From Gentiana macrophylla (taxonomy: Eukaryota; Streptophyta; Magnoliopsida; Gentianales; Gentianaceae), in the NCBI GenBank assembly GCA_026214975.1, contig JAOBSW010001133.1:1-64000 (forward strand): a stretch of 64,000 nt of DNA, given 5' to 3'. Below the pieces are notes generated by a model that worked only from the letters and a program-made list of their open reading frames with translations, had not been told where the DNA came from and made no database searches. Position 1 is the stretch's first letter, and every line of letters starts with the position of its first letter. The position numbers and the translations under genes were made by a program. Below, piece by piece: positions 43,108 to 53,789 of this stretch.

Positions 43108-43670
43108 GTACGATAATATTAGACAATCTAGCAGTTAAGGCTTTGTTTGATACCGGGGATTCTAGTTCTTTTGTGTCTTCTAAGGTTGCTAAGAAACTAA
43201 ACCTACCGAATGAAGCTTTAAGGAATACATTGGGGATAACTACACCATTAGGAAGTGTTACTTAAGTGACAAAGTTGATACCAAAAAGTAGACATTCGTG
43301 TAGGATCTTACCGTTTCAAGAGTGGCCTTACAGTGTTGGACTTCACGGACTTTGATGTTATCGTGGGAATAGATTGGATGTCCAAGAACGTACGCTTGGA
43401 CTGTAGGGAAAAGCGATTAACCTTTAAGCACCCGGAAAATCTTCAAAGACCATTAAAGGTAATGTGTATAAGCCGAGCAAGCAGTGTCATCTGATAATCT
43501 CTGCAGTTAAGGCTATAAGAGAGTGTCAAAAAGGTTGTGAGGGCAACTTGTTGTATGCAATGGATGTAGAGCAAGTTAAGCCTAAGTTGGGTGAAACCCC
43601 TATAGTAAGAGATTACCCCGAGGTATTTCCGGATGAGTTACCAGGCAATATGCCGGATAGGGGAAAATGA
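43108..43670 (+). pseudogene. Chromovirus protease and linker (element K)
   Basis: AVKALFDTGDSSSFVSSKVA has the aspartic-protease D-T-G. DFTDFDVIVGIDWMSKN is the C-terminal box of this family (usual DVILGMDWLS). ETPIVRDYPEVFPDELPG is the linker just before RT. A TAA after GSVT and further frameshifts break the frame. Confidence 0.85.
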
Positions 43671-45000
43671 GTTTGAAATCAAGTAAGTACCGGGAGCAGC
43701 ACCAGTAGCAAAAGCACCATATAGGATGGCACCGGCTGAGTTAAAGGAATTGAAAGCTCAGCTAAAGGATATAATAGAAGGAATATAATTCAACCAAGTA
43801 CTTCACCGTGGGGAGCCCCCGTGTTGTTCGTAAAAAAGAAAGATGGTAGCACGAGGATGTGTATAGATTATAGAGCTTTGAACAACCTCACCATCAAGAA
43901 TAATTATCCACTACCAAGGATTGATAACTTGTTTAATCGGTTGCAAGGAAAAGATTGTTTTCTAAGATTGATCTTAGGTCCGGTCATCATCATTTGAAGA
44001 TTAATGTGGCGGATATATCTAACACGGCTTTTAGTAGAAGGTATGGACATTATGAGTTCTTGGTTATGCCTTTTGGACTCACTAATTCTCCTTCTGCATT
44101 CATTGATTTGATGCAACGTGTTTTCATGCCTTATTTGGATAAGTTTGTGATAGTAATCTTAGATGATATCCTTATCTACTCAAGGGATGGGAAAGAACAT
44201 GAAGAACACTTAAGAATAGTGTTGAAGACTTTGAAAGAGAAACAGATGTTTGCAGAGTTTTTGAATTGTGAGTTTTGGTTGAAGCAAGTTAGTTTTCTGG
44301 GACATGTGATATTTAGGATGGTATATAAGTAGACCCTGCAAAGATAGAAGCGGTTGAGAAGTGGCCAAGACCTACTACAGTTTCAGAAGTAAGAAGTTTT
44401 CTAGGGTTAGCCGGATACTACAGGAATTTCGTGCAAGGCCTTTCCAAAATAGCCACACCACTCACCAAACTCACACAAAAGAATGTGAAGTTTGAATGGA
44501 CAAGTGAGTGTGAGACATCTTTTCAGACTCTAAAGTATAGATTGACTACAGCACCAGTTTTGGCAGTTCCGGAGATCTTTGATAATTATGATGTGTACAC
44601 CGATGCTTCGGGACAAGGTTTAGGTTGTGTGTTGATGCAAGGATGAGAGGTTATCACCTATGCATCTAGACAGTTGAAAGTGCATGAAAAGAATTACCCA
44701 ACTCATGACTTAGAGTTGGCAACAGTAGTGTTTGCCTTAAAGACTTGGAGGCACTACTTGTATGGTGTCAAGGCAAGAATCTTCACGGACCACAAGAGTT
44801 TAAAATAATTCTTCACTCAAGAGAAATTTGAATATGAGGCAGCGAAGATGGTTAGAGTTCGTGAAGGATTATGACTTGGATATTCAGTACCATCCGGGTA
44901 AAGAAAATGTGGTTGCAGATGCGTTGAGTATGAAGCCAGTGTTTGCAGTTTCAGGGGTTGAAGATATGGCAGAGCAGTTAGATAGGCTGAAAATCTAGAG
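43670..45000 (+). pseudogene. Chromovirus reverse transcriptase and RNase H (element K)
   Basis: RT boxes are [70 protein letters not shown] and [18 protein letters not shown]. The catalytic pair is kept as I-L-D-D. RNase H boxes are [17 protein letters not shown] and FTDHKSLK, with TGA and TAA at 44641-44649 and 44806-44808. Frameshifts near 43960 and stops at 44332 and 44641 interrupt the region. It ends in an RNase H tail with several more stops. Confidence 0.9.
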
Positions 45001-46451
45001 TTTTGCATAGTTTGGGAATCGACAGTTTGCAGCACCATTGTTGGCTAGGTTAGAATTGATTGACGACATTCGGGGTAAACAAGATGAAGACCCAGCCTTG
45101 GTAGTTTGAAGCGAGTTGCTAAAGAAAAGCCTACAGTTGGTTATGTCCCATATAAGAATGGGAACCTTTGGTACCAAGATCGATTATGTGTGCCTAATGT
45201 TGGAGACTTAAGACAGAGAGCCATGGATGAAGCACATAGGATAGCTTTGGCAGTCCACCCAAGGGCTACAAAGATGTATCGGGATTTGAAGGAACGTTTT
45301 TGGTGGCCTTCAATGAAATTGGAAATAGCTAAGTCTGTGGCTGAATGTGATACGTGTCAGAAAGTCAAGACTGAACATAGGAAACCTGGAGGTATGCTTA
45401 AACCTTTGGATATCCCTGGGTGGAAATGTGATAATATTACAAAGGATTTTATCACTGGATTGCCAAGGACTAAGAGTGGGCATGATATGATATGGGTCAT
45501 TGTGGATAGACTACAAAGCCGCCTCATTTCTTACCAACCAAAGCTGATATGTCATTGAAGAAGATGACTACACTTTATTTGGACAATATTGTGAAGCTAC
45601 ATGGAGTTCCTATTTCAATTATATTAGATCGTGACAGCCTGTTTATTAGTCAGTTTTGGAAGAGTTTGTAGAAAGCCTTGGGCACAACGTGGGATTTGAG
45701 TACAGCTTTTCACCCTCAAACGGATGGACAATCGGAAAGAACAATCCAAACACTCGAGGATATGTTAAGAGCATGTGTTTTGGAAGTAGGGGGATCATGG
45801 GATGATTACCTACCCGTGGCTGAGATCGCTTACAATAATAGTTATCATGCAAGTTTGGAGATGCCTCCGTTTGAAGCTCTTTATGGTAGAAGATGTCGAA
45901 CGCCGCTGTTTTGGGATGAAGTTGGAGAGAAGCAGCTTACCGGGCCAGAATTGGTTGAACAAGCTAAGGAAAGAGTTTTGTTGGTTAAGAAGAAATTGAA
46001 GGCAGCACAAGACCATTAGAAAAGTTGGGCTGATGTCCAAAGAAGACCTTTAGAGTTCGATGTTGGTGATAGAGTTTACTCTAGAGCTTCACCAATGAAG
46101 GGAGTTAAGCGATTTGGACAAAAAGGAAAGCTAAGTCCAAGGTATGTTGGACCTTTTGAGATCCTCGAGAGAGTTGGACCGTTAGCATATAAGCTTAAGC
46201 TACCGGAGTCTATGTCAAGAGTTCACAATGTGTTCCATGTCTTGATGTTGAAGAAGTGTTTAATGAAGTTGGATGTTGAAGCCACAGTTGATCCAGAGAT
46301 CCTTCAAGATAACCTCGCATATGATGAAAAGCCAATTAAGATTTTGGATAGGAAGGAAAAGATTATCAAGAGGCGAATGGTTCCTTTGGTATTGGTAGAG
46401 TGGAGCAACCACACAAGTGAACGGCTACTTGGGAAGTGGAAGATGATATGA
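45000..46451 (+). pseudogene. Chromovirus integrase with chromodomain (element K)
   Basis: The zinc-binding part ends CDTCQKVKTEHRKPGG. The core shows [25 protein letters not shown] and TAFHPQTDGQSERTIQTLED. The C-terminal domain has YVGPFEILERVGPLAYKLKL and MSRVHNVFHVLMLKKC. The last part, IKILDRKEKIIKRRMVPLV to WSNHTSERLLGKWK, resembles a type II chromodomain with a degenerate aromatic cage. Stops at 45669-45671 and 46017-46019 (both TAG where CAG is usual) and a shift near 45510 break it. The chromodomain would guide insertion to heterochromatin. Confidence 0.9.
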
Positions 46452-46517
46452 TCACAGAGTTTCCATACTTTTTGAACTTACCTGGTATGTTCAAGTTTCG
46501 AGGACGAAACTCCTCGT

Positions 46518-46529
46518 AAGGGGGAGGAA
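46518..46529 (+). promoter_or_regulatory. Polypurine tract of element K
   Basis: AAGGGGGAGGAA directly precedes the TGTAATATT start of the 3' LTR. Confidence 0.88.
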
Positions 46530-46631
46530 TGTAATATTCCGATTCTTGGGAAAGGGCAGACGTGTCAATTTGCGAGAATGAAATATTATGTTTATTTCTT
46601 TTATGGATTTTAAGTTTATAATTTAATATAA

Positions 46632-46691
<60 letters not shown>

Positions 46692-48801
46692 TTGGACTGA
46701 ATTGTAATTATGGGGAATTAAGAGTAATTAATTACAAATTAATTAGTGGTGGAGATTTTATTTGGGAAATAACCTCCCCACTAATCAAAAAGAGTTATCA
46801 GAAAAACTCAAACATAAAAGCTTAAGAGTTCTCAAGGGAAGAAGAAAAAGAGACTTCGTCAAATTCATTACTAGTTGCTACTCCGTTTTCATATTTAACT
46901 AGAGCAGGAGCATCATGAGAAATCAAGGATCATTTTGATACTAAGATTTCCAAATTTTATCAGGGTATGAAAATAGCCCTAATCTTGGATTCATCACGTT
47001 TTGATCATGTTTGGCTGGAGAGAGTTGTGTATTTCATAGTTCTGAGTAGTTAGAAACCTTAATCCTAACAAGTTATTGGATTGGTTGTGGATTAAATAGG
47101 TTTTTGTTGGAGTTTGTGAAGTGCCTGCAAAGTTTCTGAAGTTTTTCTTGGAATTGTGCTTTGATCAAGTAAGGAAATCTTCTTCATTGTGTTAGTTATG
47201 ATTTGGTGAAGATTTGGTTTTATTTTGGGGTGTTTTGATGTTGAAATCATGTTTAAACATGGTAGTACAATTGCTTGGTGAGATGTGATGTTAAGATAAA
47301 GATTTTCTGCTGTTATGATGTTTAGAATGATGTTAAACTTGGTTGGTTTTGGGTAGAAATCGATAGAGTGCAGAAAATTGTTTATAGTGCGATCTGGTGC
47401 ATTTGGGCGCCCCCCAACATGTTTGGCGCCCCAAACCTGTTTGAGAGAGTTCTGCGTGAACTTTACGGTACATTTTGGCACACCCCAACATGTTTGACGC
47501 CCCTCAAACACGAAGCAGAGAGTTTAGTGAAGTCTCTCAGGCGGTTTTTGGCGCATCCCAACCTTTGTCTAAGTGTTATTTTGTGTGTTTTAAGCTACGA
47601 GATGAAACCTAAATGTTACCCCTTGATCTAATAACACTAAATGAACATAAACAAGCCTTGATTAAGCTTCTGATGCATTTAGTTCCGGCAATGAATGTAC
47701 TCTTCTATAGAGTTGAAGTTCGGTACCATCGGAAGGGTATGAATGACTTGTGCTTTGATGAATTAGTATTCATCAATGTTTGTGTACATGTTTAGGGTGT
47801 TGTGTCTAGAGTTTAAGTGAGGGAGTAGAGTTGCTAAGTGAGGTTCTACCTTGAAAACACCTAGGTGGCTAGTTAATAATTAATAATTTACATAAGTGTA
47901 TAGTAAAAGACTAAACATCGTAACATTCTTGGTAAGACACTTGTCTATATCGCGATGTGAAGGTGGTCATATAAAGTGAATAACTCTACTGGCCTATAAA
48001 TGGCAAAATTGTAGAGTGACTTCGTCGAACGTGTATACTATCGGGTCTTAACCCGTGGCTATTGATGTGATCCACTAATAGGTTGTAAACGATACCTCGT
48101 GGTGGGTAGCACCATGCGTAGTGCCCTTGAATGCCGGTGTAACAAACTTGTGTTAAGCTAGAAACGTTTAGTCATAACATGTTGATGAGCATGAATTGAA
48201 CCCTAAAATTGAGTCAGTGAAATAAAGATAACTTAACAACTATGTAAATTTTTCTTTGTGAAATCTAGTTAATGCAATAGCTTATGTTTCTTGCTAAGTA
48301 CCTTTGTACTTATCTCAAATGCATGTTTGTTGTGTTTGGGGTTGAGAAGATGAACAGGTTGCACATGAATTTGACGAGGACTTTGAAGATGATCTTTGAT
48401 GCTCCTGTCATACTATGCTTTTATCATATTTATTTTTACTAGTCTATGTTGTTTCCCTTTCAAATTTTATGTTGTAATTTCATTTCAAGACATATGGTAT
48501 TTCATGACATTTTCTTGTAAGATATTTGTTGTATTTCCTTTCTTTCTCTAAACATCTTATGGTTGTAAGATTTGAAGTTTGTTGTTGTAAGATATCTTTT
48601 TTAACTTTAGTATGGTTGAGTTTCTATTCTTATCTTGCACAAAATAAAAAATTATTCACCCGAGTCTTTTAGCTTCAGTATTTGCGAAACTCGATACGAC
48701 GTAGTAGAGGCTTAGGTATAGTATAGAATTTATTTTATATTATACGTGCCGAACGTTCTATTTCCAGGTAAGGACTCAATATCCTGAAATGGGGTGTTAC
48801 A
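46530..48801 (+). repeat. 3' LTR of K (complete)
   Basis: TGTAATATTCC to GGGGTGTTACA (2272 bp), with TGTAA/TTACA inverted termini. It contains a TA microsatellite (46633-46687), the GGCGC array (47402-47565) and the empty site of element C near 47850. After its end the antisense ORF of T resumes. Confidence 0.92.
46633..46687. repeat. (TA)n microsatellite
   Basis: About 27 TA repeats inside the U3 part of the LTR of K. The 5' LTR has lost this region. Confidence 0.95.
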
Positions 48802-48906
48802 GGTGCCCAAGGCGGTGAGGACGAGGCTGATAAGTATTTAGATTCCTCATTGATTGGAGCCAACGTCGGTGATAAAACTCTCATGCCCTCTTACAAGCAA
48901 AAATGA
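48802..48906 (+). pseudogene. Antisense extra ORF of element T, C-terminal piece
   Basis: Directly after LTR K the plus strand encodes GAQGGEDEADKYLDSSLIGA, NVGDKTLMPSYKQK and a stop. It continues the acidic Gly/Glu-rich end of the main part (EELGGEANDGAEGG before 35040). This shows that K inserted into the 3' end of the antisense gene. Confidence 0.7.
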
Positions 48907-49799
48907 TTTCTTCATTGTTTGTAATTTTCAACTCCTTTGGCTTCGATGCTTTTATTTGGTCTGTAATAATTTTAGCTTCCCATTCCGCACTTGAATTCGA
49001 CTTGTGGCCATTTTGGCCTTTCTTTTTGGATGTTTAACTTTTGCATTTTTACATTCGCTCGAAATGTGCATCTTTTTTTAGTTCGCAAATTGAGTCTGAA
49101 GTAGTATATATACATACGGCCATCGAGCTCGCTAAAAATAATTGAACATAAAATCCGATCTGTCTTTTAAACTTAACAAACTGAATCGAAAATTCCGATA
49201 TGCGGACCCCTTGTTTCAAGTATGGTTGTTGGCGCTTTGTTGCGAGCTTGATTGAAACAAATGTCGGACTCAAGATCTTAAGATATATTTGAAAATTTCC
49301 ACTTGTGCCCCCCTTGTTTCAAGCAAGGTTGAGGGCATATTGCGGCTTGGTTGAAACAAACTTTATGCTCTGCGAACTTTGATGAAAGTTTGAAATTTTT
49401 TCTCCGGGACCCCTTGTTTCGAACAAGCTTAGAACGTGCGATCTTTAGCTTGTCAGGAACAAAGTGGTTGGATACAATAATTGTATATTTCGAATGAAAG
49501 GCTAATTCCTGGTACAAAGGATGATTCAGCTACAACTAGTGTCGCTATTACATGTATTATCTTTTCAAATTATCTACATGCCAGGGTCGATTGTACTCGC
49601 AGCCCTCTTTGTCCTTCAAAACATAAGTTCATTTCTTGACTATTCTTGACACTTGAAGCAGACCTTCCCAATTCACTGATAATTTTCCCTTTGTGGCCTT
49701 ATGTCCCGCGGCGTCTTTTTGAATAAAACAAAATCACAATCGGAAACAGTGATCGCGGAGCTTCTTATCATGATGTCGTTTTGTGGCTTGCTTGCAATT
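48907..49799. other. Convergent spacer between antisense ORF and integrase of element T
   Basis: This is the region where the antisense gene (plus) and gag-pol (minus) converge. No coding frame is convincing. Three imperfect units of about 95 bp occur at 49204-49470. Each opens CCCCTTGTTTC.A and later carries TTGAAACAAA or a variant, so each unit could fold back on itself. Such a region could hold terminators for both transcripts; this is inference. Confidence 0.55.
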
Positions 49800-50640
49800 G
49801 ACTAGCAGACTGTAAGATTTTAACCGCTTTTCTTCTGAAAGATTGAGGTGGAGCTCTCTCGTTAGTGGATTCGTGGTCTCGTTGAAGTGTTATATCCTTA
49901 ATCTTGGTAGCACCATTTCAACCGGTGTCAAGGCTTCCGAACAATAGGTTAGAGTGAAAGGAGTTTCCCCTGTTGTAGTTTTGCGCGAGGTTAGGATCTC
50001 CTATAGAATCGCGGACAGATGATCTACCTATTTTCCTACCTTTTAGTCAAGGATTTTCTTTAACGCTTTGAGTACCTGCTTGTTCGCATTTTTTGCTTAG
50101 CCATTTCCTTGCGGGTTGCACAATGATGATTGCCAATGTTTCACTTTATGCTCTATGCAAAATTGCATGAATTCATCCCTGAACAGTGGCCCATGGTCAG
50201 ATACATTCGCTCTTGGAACTCCGAACCTATTCCACACATATCAAGCAATAAGTAGATTATATCTTTGGAGGAAATCATTGCTAAAGCCTCTGCTTCAATC
50301 CATTTCATGAAATAATCCACCGCGACGACGACGTATTCACAGCCGGACCGCCCTTTGCGGAGCAGGCCGATAAGATCAATTCCCCACATGTCAAAGGTCC
50401 AGCCGGATCCCACGATACTTTGTTCGACTGATGGTAGTCTAGGTATGTTGGCGAAGCGCTGACACTTGTCACAACTCTTTGTATATCTCTGAGCATCATC
50501 AGCGAGCTCAGGACAATAGTAACCGGCCAATATAGCCTCTGAGGGAGTGTGTGGCTTGCGGGATAGCCCCCCCACACACTTCCTCGTGCAACTCAGATAG
50601 AATCCCTTGTACCTCTTCAAGTCGTACACATCGTAAGAAA
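49800..50640 (-). pseudogene. Tat integrase (element T)
   Basis: A minus-strand frame reads LAGYYCPELADDAQRYTKSC, DKCQRFANIPRLP, FDMWGIDLIGLLRKGRSGCE and YVVVAVDYFMKWIEAEALA, typical of Tat integrases (zinc Cys pair and first catalytic Asp). After a shift near 50225, VSDHGPLFRDEF gives the second Asp. The Glu block reads NPQGNG, stop, AKNANKQVLKALKK. Here the usual Gln codon is TAA and the catalytic Glu position reads Lys. It is inactive. Confidence 0.87.
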
Positions 50641-51310
50641 GGCTTGGAAAAAGATATTATGTATAAGATGCCATTCAAAATGGTATAACATACTGGCCTT
50701 TTCCTTAGAGCCTGAGCCTGTTTAGGATCGGTGGGAAGCGTTCCGTTTTCGATATAAGCTCTGATCTCGTCCATCCAACATGGAGCCGCTGGCTGAATAT
50801 CTATGATTTCGGTTCGACTAATTGCGGGCTCAGAGATATATTCAACCATGACCAATGGGTTGTTGACCTCTTCCTCTGCTGATAGTTTTGATATGTGATC
50901 AGCCCGCTTGTTTTCTTCATGAGGTATCTTGATGAACTCACAATAGTTGAAGCTGTTCCTTAACCTTTTGACGAGATCAAGATATTTCTGTAAGATTTTG
51001 CATTTTGTCCCATAGGAGCCTGCAACTTGATAAACTACCAGCTGTGAATCATAATACATTTCAACATTGTCGACATTCATGGCCTTGGTAAGCTAGAGGC
51101 CCGCTATGACAGCCTCATATTCTGCTTGATTTTTCAAGGCTATAAAGTCGAACCTAAATGCTCTTTCAATCTCCTTAGAAGTACCTGGATCGAGAAATAT
51201 AACTCCGGCCCCACAACCAATTTGTCCTGCGGCCCCGTAAACATATAGCTGCCAGCAATGACTTGGCCTTTGCGGCACTGTCACTGCTGAAGCGTTTGGG
51301 TCGCTGATGG
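50641..51310 (-). pseudogene. Second (archaeal-type) RNase H and integrase N-terminus (element T)
   Basis: WQLYVYGAAGQIGCGAGVIF, IALKNQAEYEAVIAGL, VEMYYDSQLVVYQVAGSYGT and IPHEENKRADHISKLSAEEE are the aRNH boxes of Tat elements. The first catalytic Asp is Tyr here (usual YVDGA), while the Glu and later Asp residues remain. A stop near 51093 breaks it. The 3' part (ILSELHEEVCGG) starts the integrase zinc domain. The extra RNase H before integrase is the key diagnostic of the Tat lineage. Confidence 0.87.
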
Positions 51311-52807
51311 ATTACGGACTAGGTTGTTCTTCAGACCGCTCTTCTTTGAAGCTCATTTCAGCTATGAAATCATCTAACGATTGAGCTTTGATCATTTTAT
51401 GGGGCTCGTAGTGAATGTCAAACTTAGTTAATTCAATGGCCCAGTGAAGTAATCGGCCTGATAGATCGGGCTTGTGTAGCACTTGGTGGAGCGGACTATC
51501 AGATAACACAATAATCGTATGTGAAGGAAAGTAAGCCCTTGATTTTCGGGCAGAAATAACAAGAGAGTAGGCTAAATTTTATATATTAAAATAGCAACTC
51601 TTAATGGGTCTGAGAGCTTTGGAGACATAATAAACGGGTTTTAGAGGGTGCCGTCCTTCTTGACAAGAATGGCAGCAATAGCCCGGTCTGAGGCCGCCAA
51701 GTAAAGAAATAGTTTATCGCCTACAAGTGGGCCAACTAATAACGGCGGGCTCCCCAAATATGCCTTGAGAGGTTTGAAGGCCTGGGAGCATTCTTCGGTC
51801 CATGAAAAAGTTTTGTCTCCTTTCAGCACTTTGAAATATGGTAGACACTTATCTGCGGACTTTGAGACGAACCTTCCCAAAACAATTATCCTCTTTGATA
51901 GTTGTTGGTTCCGTCATGTTCAAAAGAGCTGCAATTTTTCTAGGTTTGCCCTAATGCCCCGTTGGCTCACCTTAAAACCCAAAATTATCCAGCTTGAACC
52001 CCAAAGGTGCACTTGGTTGGGTTTAGTTTCATCGAATGCTTCCTGACGTTATCCAAAGTTTCTTGCAAGTCGGCTACGTGATTGCTATGGGCTGACTTGA
52101 TAACCATATCGTCAATGTATGCTTCCATATTTATTCTAATTTGTGGACCGAAAACCTTATTCACCATCCTCTGGAAGGTAGACCCCATGTTTTTCACTTC
52201 GAATGGAATCATTTCATAGTAATAGAGGCCGCCAGTGGGTCTAAAAGCAGTCATTTATTTATCATCCACCATCTTCACTTGGTGGTACCCAAAATAAGAA
52301 TCTAAAAAGCTCAGCATCTCAAATCCTACGATCCCCTCTACCATTCGATCGATCCTTGGTAAAGCATACAGGTCTTTTGGGCATGCTTGTTCAGATCAGT
52401 GAAATCAATGCACATCCTCCATTTTCCATTATGTTTTTTGACCATAACAACATTGGCCAACCATATGGGATATGCGAGCTGCTTTATGATCCCAGCTTGA
52501 ACAAGCTTTTCAACTTCCACCTTCTTGGCAATCTATTTCTCATTTGAGAAGTGTCTAGTTTTTTTGGGATAGGTTTGAAATTTGGATCGACATTTAAATA
52601 ATGAAAAGCAACTTCGGGTTCAACACCCTTCGTATTTGTCATGACCAATGCAAATGCATCCAGATTCATTTTTAGTTGTGATATCAACTCCTCTCTTTCT
52701 TGCTCGGTCAGCTGATCTCCAATTTTAATCTTTTTCTCTGCATATTTCTCGTTCACAATCATTTCAATCAACTCATCATGAGCCAAAAAATCTGGCTCAT
52801 CCCTCAT
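51311..52807 (-). pseudogene. Tat reverse transcriptase and first RNase H (element T)
   Basis: LVQAGIIKQLAYPIWLANVV, MVKKHNGKWRMCIDFTDLNK, GGLYYYEMIPFEVKNMGSTF and MEAYIDDMVIKSAHSNHVAD cover RT, and the YIDD box is intact. TFSWTEECSQAFKPLKAYL, LFLYLAASDRAIAAILVKKD and HWAIELTKFDIHYEPHKMIK are RNase H and its linker. The aa upstream (DQLTEQEREELISQLKMNLD) is the usual pre-RT linker. Stops lie between 52254 and 52338 and near 51880-51985, with several frameshifts. Confidence 0.9.
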
Positions 52808-53650
52808 CTACAAGCTCTCACATTAGATTTCCTTGTCTACGGATTCCTTGACCACATTAACCTGACTTGGGCCCACTGTGGACTCGGTAAGTTTGGTCCA
52901 GCCTTCTTATAGTCGTCGCGGTCTCTATAATCGGACAGATTTTTGGTAATGTGATCATGTAGAAGATCAGATCGACTCACTACTATCCCAACCCCTTCCT
53001 TAGTATAGAATTTTGCTCTTTGATGTGGCATGTAAACAACCATCTGAAACATTCTAAGTATGGGGATCCCTAGGATCGCAGTGTAGTGAGAGTGTAAATC
53101 AACCCTGAGAAAGTTTACCTTTTCAATTCGAGTAGGTTCGAAGTCGCCAACTTCGACCTCCAGGTCGATTGTTCCCATGACTCTTACTTTATCGTTCGAG
53201 AAGCCTTCCAAAATTCCCAAGTAAGGCCTCAGCTTGGATTGTCCCTAGACAAGTTGCTTGAGGGTGTTCCAGTAGATGATGTCTCTACCGGCCCTAGTAT
53301 CCAAGAGAACCCGATTCACCCCAAAGTTGTTTATTCCAACTTGAATCACAATCGGTACTTCTATTGCCCATGGCGGGCCTGCCAACTCTCATCGTGTGAA
53401 AGTTATACCCTGTTCAGACTTGCCCAAAATGATTTGTTTTACAAAATGTTTGACATTGATGGAGTTAATTTGGTATTTGAGTTGATTGTTGCTTAGGAAC
53501 TCTTCTAAAATATCTCTGATTTCGTTCTGATATCTACACGGTTGTCTATCATCCCTCCCGGGGGCGGCCCCACCATCTTTTTTATACTTAGTTGCGGGCC
53601 CCCCTGAATCAATTTATCGATCAATATCCTCAAAGTGATGCATTCATCAG
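52808..53650 (-). pseudogene. Tat protease and Gag C-terminus (element T)
   Basis: YHKDHGHITDECITLRILID (about 53590-53650) is the zinc-binding end of Tat Gag. NFGVNRVLLDTRAGRDIIYW holds the protease site, reading D-T-R in place of D-T/S-G. GFSNDKVRVMGTIDLEVEVG and HYTAILGIPILRMFQMV complete the fold. Loss of the active-site Gly and stops near 53225 and 53395 make it inactive. Confidence 0.85.
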
Positions 53651-53789
53651 TGATGTGTCCATGATCTTTATGGTATCCTCAGTACTTTGACTTATCACGA
53701 TTCTTTGGGTCGGCCTTCATGGGCCTTGGCCGGGGTAATTGATCATGAATCTCATAAAAGATCTAGGAGGGTTTTGTGTTGATTGGGAT

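Larger units (their letters stand above)
35230..48801 (+). mobile_element. Element K: Tekay/Del-type chromovirus, nested in T and split by C
   Basis: It comprises a 5' LTR remnant (35230-35658 and 40459-41411), an initiator-Met PBS, gag, protease, RT, RNase H, integrase with chromodomain, a PPT and a complete 3' LTR (46530-48801). Chromodomain-bearing integrase and a Gag with two Cys motifs point to the Tekay/Del group. It lies in the antisense ORF of T: acidic GG-rich coding precedes it, and GAQGGEDEADKYLDSSLIG follows directly at 48802. Many stops show it is inactive. Confidence 0.88.

Noticed and set aside
46633..46687. TA run as an origin or scaffold-attachment site
   Set aside because: A simple microsatellite in an LTR is sufficient explanation.
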